Assembly (NCBI GenBank): GCA_947475645.1
Contig: CANJNU010000021.1
Span: 1 to 8,488, forward strand
Length of the DNA stretch: 8,488 nucleotides
Direction: 5' to 3'
DNA from: Bacteriovoracaceae bacterium
GTDB lineage: Bacteria; Bdellovibrionota; UBA1018
Shown: in pieces, positions 1 to 5,902 of the stretch
Position numbering within the stretch: position 1 is the stretch's first letter
Layout of the letters: each line of letters opens with the position of its first letter
Program-made: the position numbers and the translations under genes
Notes under the pieces: generated by a model
What the model was told of the DNA's origin: nothing
Seen by the model: the letters and a program-made list of their open reading frames with translations, nothing else
Databases searched by the model: none

Positions 1-1320
1 CACATTCGGTAGGCTCACGCTGTTGTAAGCGATGTTGTAATCGTGAAAGCGAATCTTACTGAGTCCTTTGGTGGCGCCTTGATTAAAAAGAAACGAGTCG
101 TCAGCCGCTTGGTTCTGGGTTTTTACCTCTGCAAACGCCTGTGGCTTAAAGAAGTAGTTAGCCATGAACTTAATGATGAGCGCCATGTTCACATGCACGG
201 TGCCTTCGAGCTTAGGAAGTGCACGAATATCGCGCGCAACACCTTCAAAAATGGTGTCTTTTTCAAAGCCTTTGGCGGCGATGATGTCCCAAAGCAGGTT
301 GACCACTTCCTCGCCCTGCGTGGTAACCTTCATTTTTACCATAGGGTTATAAAGAAGGTAGCGGCGATCGTCGGCTGAAGCGACGCGAAGGTAGTCCGAA
401 GCGCGAAGGGCAAAAAGCTTCATGGCTGCAAGGCGTGCATACGCGTCGGTGAAGAGTTGGCGAATGTGCGGAAATTCAACCACGGTGTGGTTAAAGAGAC
501 GCCGGTGCGTTGCATGGGTAATCGATTCGTAAAGAGCGTGGGTGCACATTCCGATGGATGCCCAGCCCAAATTAAACTTTCCAACATTAATGGTGTTGAG
601 CGAAGAATCCCATGCTTCTTGGCCCCGGGTGAGAATGTCGGCTTCAGTAATTGGGTAGTCGTGAAGAGCATACTCGGCTACGTAGTTCTGCGAGTTAACG
701 ACATTCTTTACCAGCTCGTATTTGGCATGTTTTGGGTTGGCTACGAAAAACACGTAATCGCCCGTAGGCTTGATTTTTGCGAAGGTTGAAACGAGCGCAG
801 CTTCGTTCGCATTTCCAATATAATACTTACGCCCCTGAGCCAGGTAGTTGCCATCAGCCTGAGGAACAAGCGTCATCTCGCTCGAATAAAGGTCGGCGCC
901 GTGCTCCTTCTCTGATAAACCGAACGCGAAAATGGCGCCCTGTTGAAGGAGTGAGGCGGTTTGAGTTTTTACCGCTTGGTTCTTACCCATCCAGATCGGG
1001 CCTAATCCCAGAATAGAAACCTGCCAAGTGTACCAGTAGGCTAAGCCGTAAAAGCCCAGAAGTTCGTTAAACTCGCAGATTCGGAAGGTGTCCCACCGTG
1101 CGCCGGGACCGCCCGATCCAGCAGGAGTCAGAAGGGTAGCGAAGACCTTCTCCTTACCTACAAAATCAAGGAAGTCTTTGTACCAAATTCGGTTGTGATC
1201 GTCGTGCTTGAGTTGCGACTTTCCTCGATCTTCGAAGAAGGCAACCGTTTTGGCCATTAGCTCGCGCGATTGTGGATCAGATTCAGTACGAAAGGGTTTG
1301 TGAGGGTGAAAGAGAAGCAT
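1..1320 (-). CDS. Acyl-CoA dehydrogenase (partial, C-terminus beyond left edge)
   Basis: This is an FAD-dependent acyl-CoA dehydrogenase, expected to introduce the alpha-beta double bond in an acyl-CoA thioester in the cytoplasm and pass electrons to ETF. 440 codons are visible from the ATG at 1320, with no stop before base 1. The flavin-binding segment FAFGLSEKEHGADLYSSEM lies near residues 131-149. The helical C-terminal domain follows from about residue 245 (VGKFNLGWASIG). An EGT tripeptide at 372-374, preceded by RD at 363-364, carries the probable catalytic glutamate (E372). The N-terminus (MLLFHPHKPF) resembles family members as I recall them. The start is uncertain: no clear Shine-Dalgarno precedes 1320, and the frame stays open for 22 codons back to the glycosyltransferase stop at 1387-1389, with TTG alternatives at 1354-1356 and 1336-1338. 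Acyl chain specificity cannot be read from the sequence. The 66-base gap to the upstream gene suggests co-transcription. Confidence 0.88.
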   Translation of the reverse strand, partial: MLLFHPHKPFRTESDPQSRELMAKTVAFFEDRGKSQLKHDDHNRIWYKDFLDFVGKEKVFATLLTPAGSGGPGARWDTFRICEFNELLGFYGLAYWYTWQVSILGLGPIWMGKNQAVKTQTASLLQQGAIFAFGLSEKEHGADLYSSEMTLVPQADGNYLAQGRKYYIGNANEAALVSTFAKIKPTGDYVFFVANPKHAKYELVKNVVNSQNYVAEYALHDYPITEADILTRGQEAWDSSLNTINVGKFNLGWASIGMCTHALYESITHATHRRLFNHTVVEFPHIRQLFTDAYARLAAMKLFALRASDYLRVASADDRRYLLYNPMVKMKVTTQGEEVVNLLWDIIAAKGFEKDTIFEGVARDIRALPKLEGTVHVNMALIIKFMANYFFKPQAFAEVKTQNQAADDSFLFNQGATKGLSKIRFHDYNIAYNSVSLPNV

Positions 1321-1386
1321 GCTTGAAGCAAACCGCAAAGAGCCGTCTACCGTCAAGCGCTGTTTGAGTTCTTCGGAGAGAGGGAG

Positions 1387-3063
1387 CTAATAATGGATAA
1401 TCCAGTAGGGGGTCTCAATGGGCTCAAAACTTCTGCGATCCCATGCGTCTTTCCATAAGGGCGCTCCTGAAGGGCTTTGTCCTCGGGTGCGCCAACGAGT
1501 CCATGGAGTTTGCTTAAAATGAAGCTCGGGGAACTCCCCCTGCATAAAGGCTTGAAAGGCCTCGAGTTGTCCTTCGCGGTTTTGGATTAAAAGCGTATTG
1601 CGTGATTGAATCGCAGCCTTTAACGCCTCGGGCGTGCTGGCGGCCTTTACATCTCGGTTCAGCCAGAGATTCAACCACCCCCACTCGCTCCATATATTGC
1701 GATTCAAATTCACATACGTGAGCGAGACCACGTGACCGCTTTGGGCCTCGCGATCCAGATAGCCCCGCAGATCTCGCATCTCTCTTTCGCCAAGCACGCT
1801 TAAAATTGCAGTAAGACCCCACAAGTAGGGAACGAATGAAAAGGCCAGCAGCTGGGGCCGTTCGATTCGACCCTTAAATAATGCATAAAGACTGAACAAG
1901 CTTCCCACCATAAAGAGGGCGATTGACCAAGTTGGCCACCAGCTGGGCCAGTTTGAAATGCGGAAATAAACGACACCCACAAGTCCAGCCGCGCCTAAAA
2001 AGGTAAGCCCGGTGAAACGAGTTGCCCAACAGTAAAGCCGCCGCCAGAGCGGAGACTGAACCCCCCACGCGATTAAACTCGAATTCATCAATAGAATTCC
2101 TGAAATTACGGGAAGGTTGTAATTTTCAAGAACGTAAGGATGCCGCAAAAAAAATAAAACGCTAGGAATAAAACCGCACACGCCCAGCAGGAATACTCTG
2201 CGATGATTCTCATCCCTCCATAGTTTGGGAAGAGCAAAAGGAAGCTGAAGATAGGATATACCGGCCAAGAACATCCAGGGGAGGTGATAAAAGCCAAAAA
2301 CAGATTGAAGTGCCACCCAGTAACTTTGTCCGGAGCCGCCTACTTTACTCAGATGTTCGCGAACGATGAAGAGATTCCAGAAATTCTCTCGATCGAAAAT
2401 GAGGGCAGGCGCATATCCGACACATCCGATGACTAATCCGACCGCTATTGCAATCCAGGTTCTGAAGTTCTTGATTCTTACAATGAGCTCGCCACTTAAG
2501 GTCCAAAAAAGCAGACCCGATACCCCAAAGAAAAGGGCGTGTAGCGGTGACTTAATCCATGCAGAAATGCCGACGAGCGACCAAAACCCAAAGCCGGCAT
2601 TCGCGCGGCCGAGGCGATCAAGCGCGTAAAGACAGAGCGCACAGATCGATGCCAGTTCGACTTCCATTTGGCTTACCCAGGTGTAGGAATAAACGCCCAC
2701 GCTCAGGGCGAAAGCCAATCCTACAAATAGATCCCCGCCCTTCCAGTCCTTAAGTCTGCGACGTGCGATATCGGCAAGTGCTAATGAGCCCAACAAAACC
2801 AGCACTAAATTCATATAAAGCGCTGCCCAGGGCGACTTTCCAAACACGAGAAATCCTAGGCGAACCATTCCATAGTGAAACGGTCCTTTATAATAGTCGG
2901 GCACCTCGTGAAGGCGCTGGAGAAACCAAGTCCCAAAGCGCTCCATTTCAATAGCCTGAGAGACGTAAACTTTTTCGTCTCCCGTCATTCGAATGAGGCG
3001 TTGATTTAAAAACGGAACATAGACGCTACAAATAGAGAGAATAAGAAGCAACGAGTTCCGCAT
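1387..3063 (-). CDS. ArnT/PMT-type membrane glycosyltransferase
   Basis: This 558-residue polytopic inner-membrane protein is of the GT-C fold, in the dolichyl/undecaprenyl-phosphate sugar transferase group that includes ArnT and protein mannosyltransferases. These enzymes move a sugar from a polyprenyl-phosphate carrier to an acceptor on the periplasmic side. A first membrane segment (about residues 3-18) is followed by an acidic loop motif TGDEKVYVSQAIEME (27-41, with D29 and E30 at the usual catalytic aspartate site). The KGPFHYGMVRLGFLVFG block (59-75) corresponds to the ArnT P-x-hydrophobic-FG region. Further hydrophobic segments run to about residue 425, including KSPLHAL (171-177) and HLPW (260-263). 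A soluble C-terminal part follows. Length fits ArnT (about 550). The start is the only ATG after an in-frame TGA just upstream, and no strong ribosome site is seen. It lies 90 bases downstream of gcvH. Substrate (lipid A, glycan or protein) is unknown. Confidence 0.82.
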   Translation of the reverse strand: MRNSLLLILSICSVYVPFLNQRLIRMTGDEKVYVSQAIEMERFGTWFLQRLHEVPDYYKGPFHYGMVRLGFLVFGKSPWAALYMNLVLVLLGSLALADIARRRLKDWKGGDLFVGLAFALSVGVYSYTWVSQMEVELASICALCLYALDRLGRANAGFGFWSLVGISAWIKSPLHALFFGVSGLLFWTLSGELIVRIKNFRTWIAIAVGLVIGCVGYAPALIFDRENFWNLFIVREHLSKVGGSGQSYWVALQSVFGFYHLPWMFLAGISYLQLPFALPKLWRDENHRRVFLLGVCGFIPSVLFFLRHPYVLENYNLPVISGILLMNSSLIAWGVQSPLWRRLYCWATRFTGLTFLGAAGLVGVVYFRISNWPSWWPTWSIALFMVGSLFSLYALFKGRIERPQLLAFSFVPYLWGLTAILSVLGEREMRDLRGYLDREAQSGHVVSLTYVNLNRNIWSEWGWLNLWLNRDVKAASTPEALKAAIQSRNTLLIQNREGQLEAFQAFMQGEFPELHFKQTPWTRWRTRGQSPSGAPLWKDAWDRRSFEPIETPYWIIHY

Positions 3064-3153
3064 GGGAATATGACAAGATCAAACTCCCAGATAGATTTCA
3101 ACGAAAAGCCGCTCGCCGCTGTTTAAGGTCAAACGGTCTTCGCTTTTGGGGGC

Positions 3154-3531
3154 CTACTTCGTGTACGCAGTGTATGCCGTGGCATCCATTAAGGAGTCGA
3201 GAGCGGCAGGGTTCTCCGTTTCGATTTGAATCATCCACGCACTTCCGTGAGGGTCTTGGTTGAGCTGGGCAGGGTCGTCGACGATGGATTGATTGGCGGC
3301 TACAACTTTTCCGGCAATGGGTGAGTAGAGATCAGAAACAGCCTTGATGCTTTCAACCACACCAAAGGTCTCGCCAGCCTTTAAAATACGGCCTACCGAT
3401 GGAAGTTCGCAGTAAACGACGTCGCCCAAAGCTTTTTGCGCATGATCGGTAATTCCGACAGTCACCTTATTGCCTTCGATCTTCGCCCACTCGTGATCTT
3501 TGCTGTACTTCAAGTTGGTTGGGTAGCTCAT
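3154..3531 (-). CDS. gcvH: Glycine cleavage system H protein
   Basis: This is the lipoyl carrier protein of the glycine cleavage system. It takes the aminomethyl group from the P protein and presents it to GcvT in the cytoplasm. The 125-residue length is typical. The N-terminal YSKDHEWAKIEG segment (9-20) and the lipoylation site GVVESIKAVSDLYSPIAG (57-74, with lipoyl lysine K63) are diagnostic. The DPHGSAWMIQIE block near the C-terminus also fits the family. The ATG at 3531-3529 overlaps the gcvT stop as ATGA, and AAGGAG inside the end of gcvT sits 5 bases before it, so translation is probably coupled to gcvT. No gcvP follows; the next gene downstream is a glycosyltransferase. Confidence 0.97.
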   Translation of the reverse strand: MSYPTNLKYSKDHEWAKIEGNKVTVGITDHAQKALGDVVYCELPSVGRILKAGETFGVVESIKAVSDLYSPIAGKVVAANQSIVDDPAQLNQDPHGSAWMIQIETENPAALDSLMDATAYTAYTK

Positions 3532-4658
3532 GCGGTCTCCTTGGGTTTTTTATAAAATGGGGTTGGAATAATTTCGGCTAAAACTTTGGTACCACGAATG
3601 TCGACGCGAACTTGAGTGCCGACTGTGGAGAGTTCTTTTGCAACGTAAGCGATACCAATTGCGAGCTTGGTGCTGGGCGACTGGGTACCGCTGGTGATTT
3701 CGCCAATGCGGCGGTCGCCCGAAACATCATAAATGGCGTAACCTTGGCGGGGGATTCCGCGCTCAATCAGTTTGAGGCCAACCAAAGCACGCTTCAATCC
3801 CGCTTCTTTTGCCTGAACAATTGCGGCACGACCAACGAAGTCGCCCTTAGTGAGCGAGGTAACCCAACCCAGGCCTGCTTCAAGCGGATGAGTTTCGTCA
3901 CTCAGTTCGTGACCATAAAGGGGGTATTTAACCTCAAGACGAAGTGTATCGCGTGCGCCTAAACCACACGGCGTGATGCCCTCTTCTTTTCCGGCTTCGA
4001 AGAGTGCGCGCCAAACCGCTGGGCCTTGATCCCACGCGACGTACAGCTCAAAACCATCTTCACCGGTGTAGCCTGTGCGCGCAAAGAAAGTGGGCACGCC
4101 CGAATTGAGCTGGCCTTCGGCAAACCAGTAAGTCTTGATTTGCGACAAGTCGAGCTGCGTAAGCTTTTGTACGATGGCCGCAGCCTTTGGGCCTTGAACC
4201 GCAATTTGAGTGTAGTTGTGGCTTTCGTTTGAAATTCGAAGATCGCAGTTCGGATTTTTTTTGCGAAAAATTTTATCAATTTCTAAGATGTGGTTTACAT
4301 CTTTATCGGTATTGCCGGCGTTCACGACCACAAAGAAGCGATCTTTGGCGCGCTTATAGATAATCAGGTCGTCAACGATGCCTCCATTTTCATGGCACAT
4401 GGCTGTGTACTGAGCTTGGCCAATAGCGATCTTCGAAAGATCGTTGGTGATCAAGAACATCAAGAACGCTTCGGCGTCGGCACCTTCGACAAGAACTTCA
4501 CCCATATGACTGACGTCGAAGATTCCCGCAGCCGAACGGCAAGCCAGATGTTCTTGCATCACGCCCGAATACTGGACGGGCAGCTCCCATCCTCCGAAAT
4601 CAATCAATCGTCCGCCAAGCTTTTGGTGTTCTTCGAAGAGGGCAGTTCTTTTGAGCAT
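3528..4658 (-). CDS. gcvT: Glycine cleavage system T protein (aminomethyltransferase)
   Basis: GcvT transfers the methylene carbon from aminomethyl-lipoyl-GcvH to tetrahydrofolate, releasing ammonia and giving 5,10-methylene-tetrahydrofolate. The protein has 376 residues, close to the usual 360-375. Family signatures appear in order: MLKRTALFEEH at the N-terminus, FDVSHMGE (47-54), GGIVDDLIIYK (92-102) with the conserved aspartate pair of the folate site, NAGNTDKD (113-120), GYTGEDGFEL (196-205) and GLGARDTLRLE (232-242). The ATG at 4658 is fixed because a TAG lies two codons upstream in frame. Its AGGA ribosome site is unusually close (one base from the ATG), and a stronger GGAGG lies further upstream. 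It begins 39 bases after folD and overlaps gcvH by 4 bases. Its methylene-tetrahydrofolate product is the substrate of FolD, so the gene order makes metabolic sense. Confidence 0.97.
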   Translation of the reverse strand: MLKRTALFEEHQKLGGRLIDFGGWELPVQYSGVMQEHLACRSAAGIFDVSHMGEVLVEGADAEAFLMFLITNDLSKIAIGQAQYTAMCHENGGIVDDLIIYKRAKDRFFVVVNAGNTDKDVNHILEIDKIFRKKNPNCDLRISNESHNYTQIAVQGPKAAAIVQKLTQLDLSQIKTYWFAEGQLNSGVPTFFARTGYTGEDGFELYVAWDQGPAVWRALFEAGKEEGITPCGLGARDTLRLEVKYPLYGHELSDETHPLEAGLGWVTSLTKGDFVGRAAIVQAKEAGLKRALVGLKLIERGIPRQGYAIYDVSGDRRIGEITSGTQSPSTKLAIGIAYVAKELSTVGTQVRVDIRGTKVLAEIIPTPFYKKPKETA

Positions 4659-4697
4659 GTCCTAGGATTAACAAGGCCTCCGGTCAGTTGTAAAGCG

Positions 4698-5558
4698 TCA
4701 ATCAGTGCTCAGGCAGTCTCGAAGCTCGGCTGCAGCGACAGTATTTCTAAGAAGCAATCCGATGGTCATCGGACCCACGCCGCCAGGAACGGGCGACGCC
4801 ATGGAAGCGCGTGCGGCAACGGCTTGTGCTTGAACGTCGCCCACTATTTTTCCTTCCGAATTGCGGTGAATTCCCACATCAATGACCACGGCCCCGGGCC
4901 GAATGAAGTCTTCGGTAATCCATTCGGGTTTGCCGATGGCCACCACCAATACATCTGCCTGAGCCGAAAGTTGGGCCAAGTTGCGGGTACGACTATGGCA
5001 GTGAATGACGGTGGCATTGGCCTGAAGAAGAAGTGTGGCGGTGGGCTTGCCTACGATCGAACTTCTCCCAATGACGCAGGCTGTTTTTCCTGCGAGCTCG
5101 ACCTTATAATAGTTCAGAAGTTCGAGAATTCCAATGGCTGTGCAGGGCTTCAGGCAGGGCAGCCCTAGGCTTAAGCGACCCGCATTTTCGGGATGAAAAG
5201 CATCGACATCCTTCTCGGGCGAAACCCAATAAACCACTTCCGACTCGCGAAAAGATACGGGCAGGGGGCGTTGAATGAGGATGCCGTCGATCGTTGGATC
5301 TGAATTGAGGCTCGAAACGGCTGCGCGAACTTGCTCGGGAGTTGCGGTTGCGGGAAAGCGAAGAATCTGGCTTTCCATTCCGAGTTTCAGAGCCGCCTCA
5401 CGCTTGTTTCGAGTGTAGATCTCACTGGCGTGGTCGTTGCCGACGAGGATCACGGCTAGACCAGGAACTCGGCCCGAGCGCGCCCGAAACGCCGAGATTC
5501 GGGTGCGTAGTTCGGCATGTAGGATTTCGATTACAGGCTGGGCGGCAAGCCGGATCAT
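4698..5558 (-). CDS. folD: Bifunctional methylene-THF dehydrogenase / methenyl-THF cyclohydrolase
   Basis: FolD oxidises 5,10-methylene-tetrahydrofolate to the methenyl form with NADP and hydrolyses it to 10-formyl-tetrahydrofolate for purine and formyl-Met synthesis. With the chosen start it has 286 residues, the normal size. The catalytic lysine is K52 in YTRNK (48-52). The substrate-site glutamine is Q96 in QRPLP, followed by KDVDAFHPEN (116-125) and PCTAIG (138-143). The dinucleotide-binding signature VIGRSSIVGKP (162-172) and the C-terminal PVPGGVGPMTIG (256-267) are near-perfect. Two small departures are R97 where QLPLP is usual and A120 where KDVDG is usual. The open frame extends 20 codons further to 5618, but the ATG at 5558 is chosen because GGAG lies 7 bases before it and the family N-terminus starts here. 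It is the first gene of the leftward cluster. Confidence 0.96.
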   Translation of the reverse strand: MIRLAAQPVIEILHAELRTRISAFRARSGRVPGLAVILVGNDHASEIYTRNKREAALKLGMESQILRFPATATPEQVRAAVSSLNSDPTIDGILIQRPLPVSFRESEVVYWVSPEKDVDAFHPENAGRLSLGLPCLKPCTAIGILELLNYYKVELAGKTACVIGRSSIVGKPTATLLLQANATVIHCHSRTRNLAQLSAQADVLVVAIGKPEWITEDFIRPGAVVIDVGIHRNSEGKIVGDVQAQAVAARASMASPVPGGVGPMTIGLLLRNTVAAAELRDCLSTD

Positions 5559-5565
5559 TGAGAAT

Positions 5566-5569
5566 CTCC
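5566..5569 (-). promoter_or_regulatory. Shine-Dalgarno site that sets the folD start
   Basis: On the minus strand GGAG (within TGGAGA) lies 7 bases upstream of the ATG at 5558-5556. This is ideal spacing and supports a 286-residue FolD over the 306-residue frame opening at 5618. Confidence 0.75.
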
Positions 5570-5583
5570 AGTTGAGGTCTTGT

Positions 5584-5612
5584 CTCTTAGCTTGCCTGAT
5601 GTTGTGGGGCAA
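5584..5612 (-). promoter_or_regulatory. Weak candidate promoter for folD
   Basis: On the minus strand TTGCCC (5612-5607) and TAAGAG (5589-5584) are 17 bases apart. They match the sigma-70 -35 and -10 consensus hexamers at 4 of 6 and 3 of 6 positions. The implied transcript would start about 20 bases before the folD ATG. The -35 element lies inside an arm of the inverted repeat, so a protein binding that repeat could block it. The match is poor and this remains a guess. Confidence 0.2.
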
Positions 5613-5680
5613 TCTCAAGCAGGCAAAAATGGCCCTCTCGAGTGGTGTTTTTTGCCGAGCCTGGGCAAATTTTGCCCCAC
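5604..5680. repeat. Nested inverted-repeat element
   Basis: A perfect 9-base inverted repeat (GTGGGGCAA at 5604-5612, TTGCCCCAC at 5672-5680) encloses a perfect 8-base inverted repeat (GGCAAAAA at 5622-5629, TTTTTGCC at 5649-5656), which is centred on the palindrome CTCGAG (5637-5642) flanked by CC and GG with single mismatches. Competing pairings also exist: TTGCCTG 5592-5598 with CAGGCAA 5620-5626, TTTGCC 5651-5656 with GGCAAA 5664-5669, and GGGCAAA 5663-5669 with TTTGCCC 5671-5677. On either strand this could fold as RNA, or serve as clustered protein-binding sites. No T-run follows the stem, so it is not a standard terminator. Confidence 0.6.
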
Positions 5681-5723
5681 TTGCGTCTTCTTGCCGACGT
5701 TCACCTTGCCGGGTAACTTCACA

Positions 5724-5737
5724 GCCCTGGCCAGGGC
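5724..5737. repeat. Perfect 14-base palindrome
   Basis: GCCCTGGCCAGGGC is its own reverse complement with no spacer. It has no loop, so it is more likely a site for a dimeric DNA-binding protein than an RNA hairpin. It lies between the TTGCC-rich element and the flgF promoter candidate. Confidence 0.5.
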
Positions 5738-5812
5738 GATCTTAAAACCCCATCAATATTAAGTAGATGGAGGGCGAATTAAAAAAAAAAGACAGTGAGG
5801 CGAAAATTTCCC

Positions 5813-5839
5813 TCAAGAAAAGATTTAGGCACGCCGATT
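5813..5839 (+). promoter_or_regulatory. Candidate sigma-28 (FliA) promoter for the flg operon
   Basis: TCAAG (5813-5817) is followed after 15 bases by GCCGATT (5833-5839). The FliA consensus is TAAA-N15-GCCGATAA in E. coli, and TCAAG-type -35 elements occur in other proteobacteria. The -10 part agrees for six bases (GCCGAT) and the spacing is about one base longer than usual. Transcription would start near 5847, leaving about 55 bases before the TTG start of flgF. This fits only if the TTG, not an upstream codon, begins the gene. Confidence 0.4.
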
Positions 5840-5893
5840 GCTCTCCTTCCCTATGGCTCGGGCAAGAAGCACGAGATTGAAACTCAAGGAACG

Positions 5894-5898
5894 AGGAG
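5894..5898 (+). promoter_or_regulatory. Shine-Dalgarno site that sets the TTG start of flgF
   Basis: AGGAG (in GAGGAGAG) lies 4 bases before TTG at 5903-5905. It is the strongest ribosome site in the region and places translation start exactly where the flagellar rod-protein homology begins. The frame is open further upstream to a GTG at 5795, which has no such site. Confidence 0.75.
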
Positions 5899-5902
5899 AG
5901 AT

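Larger units (their letters stand above)
5559..5902. other. Divergent intergenic region between folD and flgF
   Basis: These 344 bases separate the leftward one-carbon cluster from the rightward flagellar cluster and should hold the promoters of both. From left to right they contain the folD ribosome site, a run of TTGCC/GGCAA motifs forming nested inverted repeats (5592-5710), a perfect 14-base palindrome (5724-5737), an A-rich tract with ten consecutive A residues (5781-5790), a short imperfect inverted repeat TGAGG/CCTCA (5796-5800 and 5811-5815), a sigma-28-like promoter candidate (5813-5839) and the flgF ribosome site. Open frames reaching into it, such as the extended versions of folD and flgF, look unlike coding sequence next to their family N-termini. 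I see no known riboswitch; in particular I recognise no glycine riboswitch ahead of this gcv cluster. Confidence 0.75.

Noticed and set aside
43..789. Plus-strand open frames of about 110 codons
   Set aside because: They lie antisense to the acyl-CoA dehydrogenase, whose frame is continuous and motif-bearing across the whole interval.
3064..3153. Terminator between gcvH and the glycosyltransferase
   Set aside because: AAAAGC and GCTTTT can pair only across a loop of about 30 bases, and no compact GC stem followed by T residues is present.
4290..5168. 292-codon plus-strand open frame opposite gcvT and folD
   Set aside because: It runs antisense to two genes with unmistakable family motifs and its translation has no recognisable protein features, so it is a shadow frame.
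5559..5618. 20-codon N-terminal extension of folD from an ATG at 5618
   Set aside because: The internal ATG at 5558 has GGAG at 7-base spacing and gives the normal FolD N-terminus and length.
5622..5656. Rho-independent terminator from the GGCAAAAA/TTTTTGCC hairpin
   Set aside because: The T-run lies inside the stem rather than after it, and the site is at a divergent junction where no gene ends.
5645..5675. Sigma-54 promoter (TGG-N10-GC type) ahead of flgF
   Set aside because: The candidates TGGTGTTTTTTGC and TGGGCAAATTTTGC have 8 and 9 bases between GG and GC, not the required 10.
5580..5762. 60-codon plus-strand open frame in the intergenic region
   Set aside because: It runs through the inverted-repeat element, has no ribosome site, and its sequence simply reflects the repeats.
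5795..5902. N-terminal extension of flgF from a GTG at 5795
   Set aside because: It has no ribosome site and no family-like residues, and overlaps a promoter candidate; the TTG at 5903 has a strong Shine-Dalgarno and begins at the conserved FlgF N-terminus.
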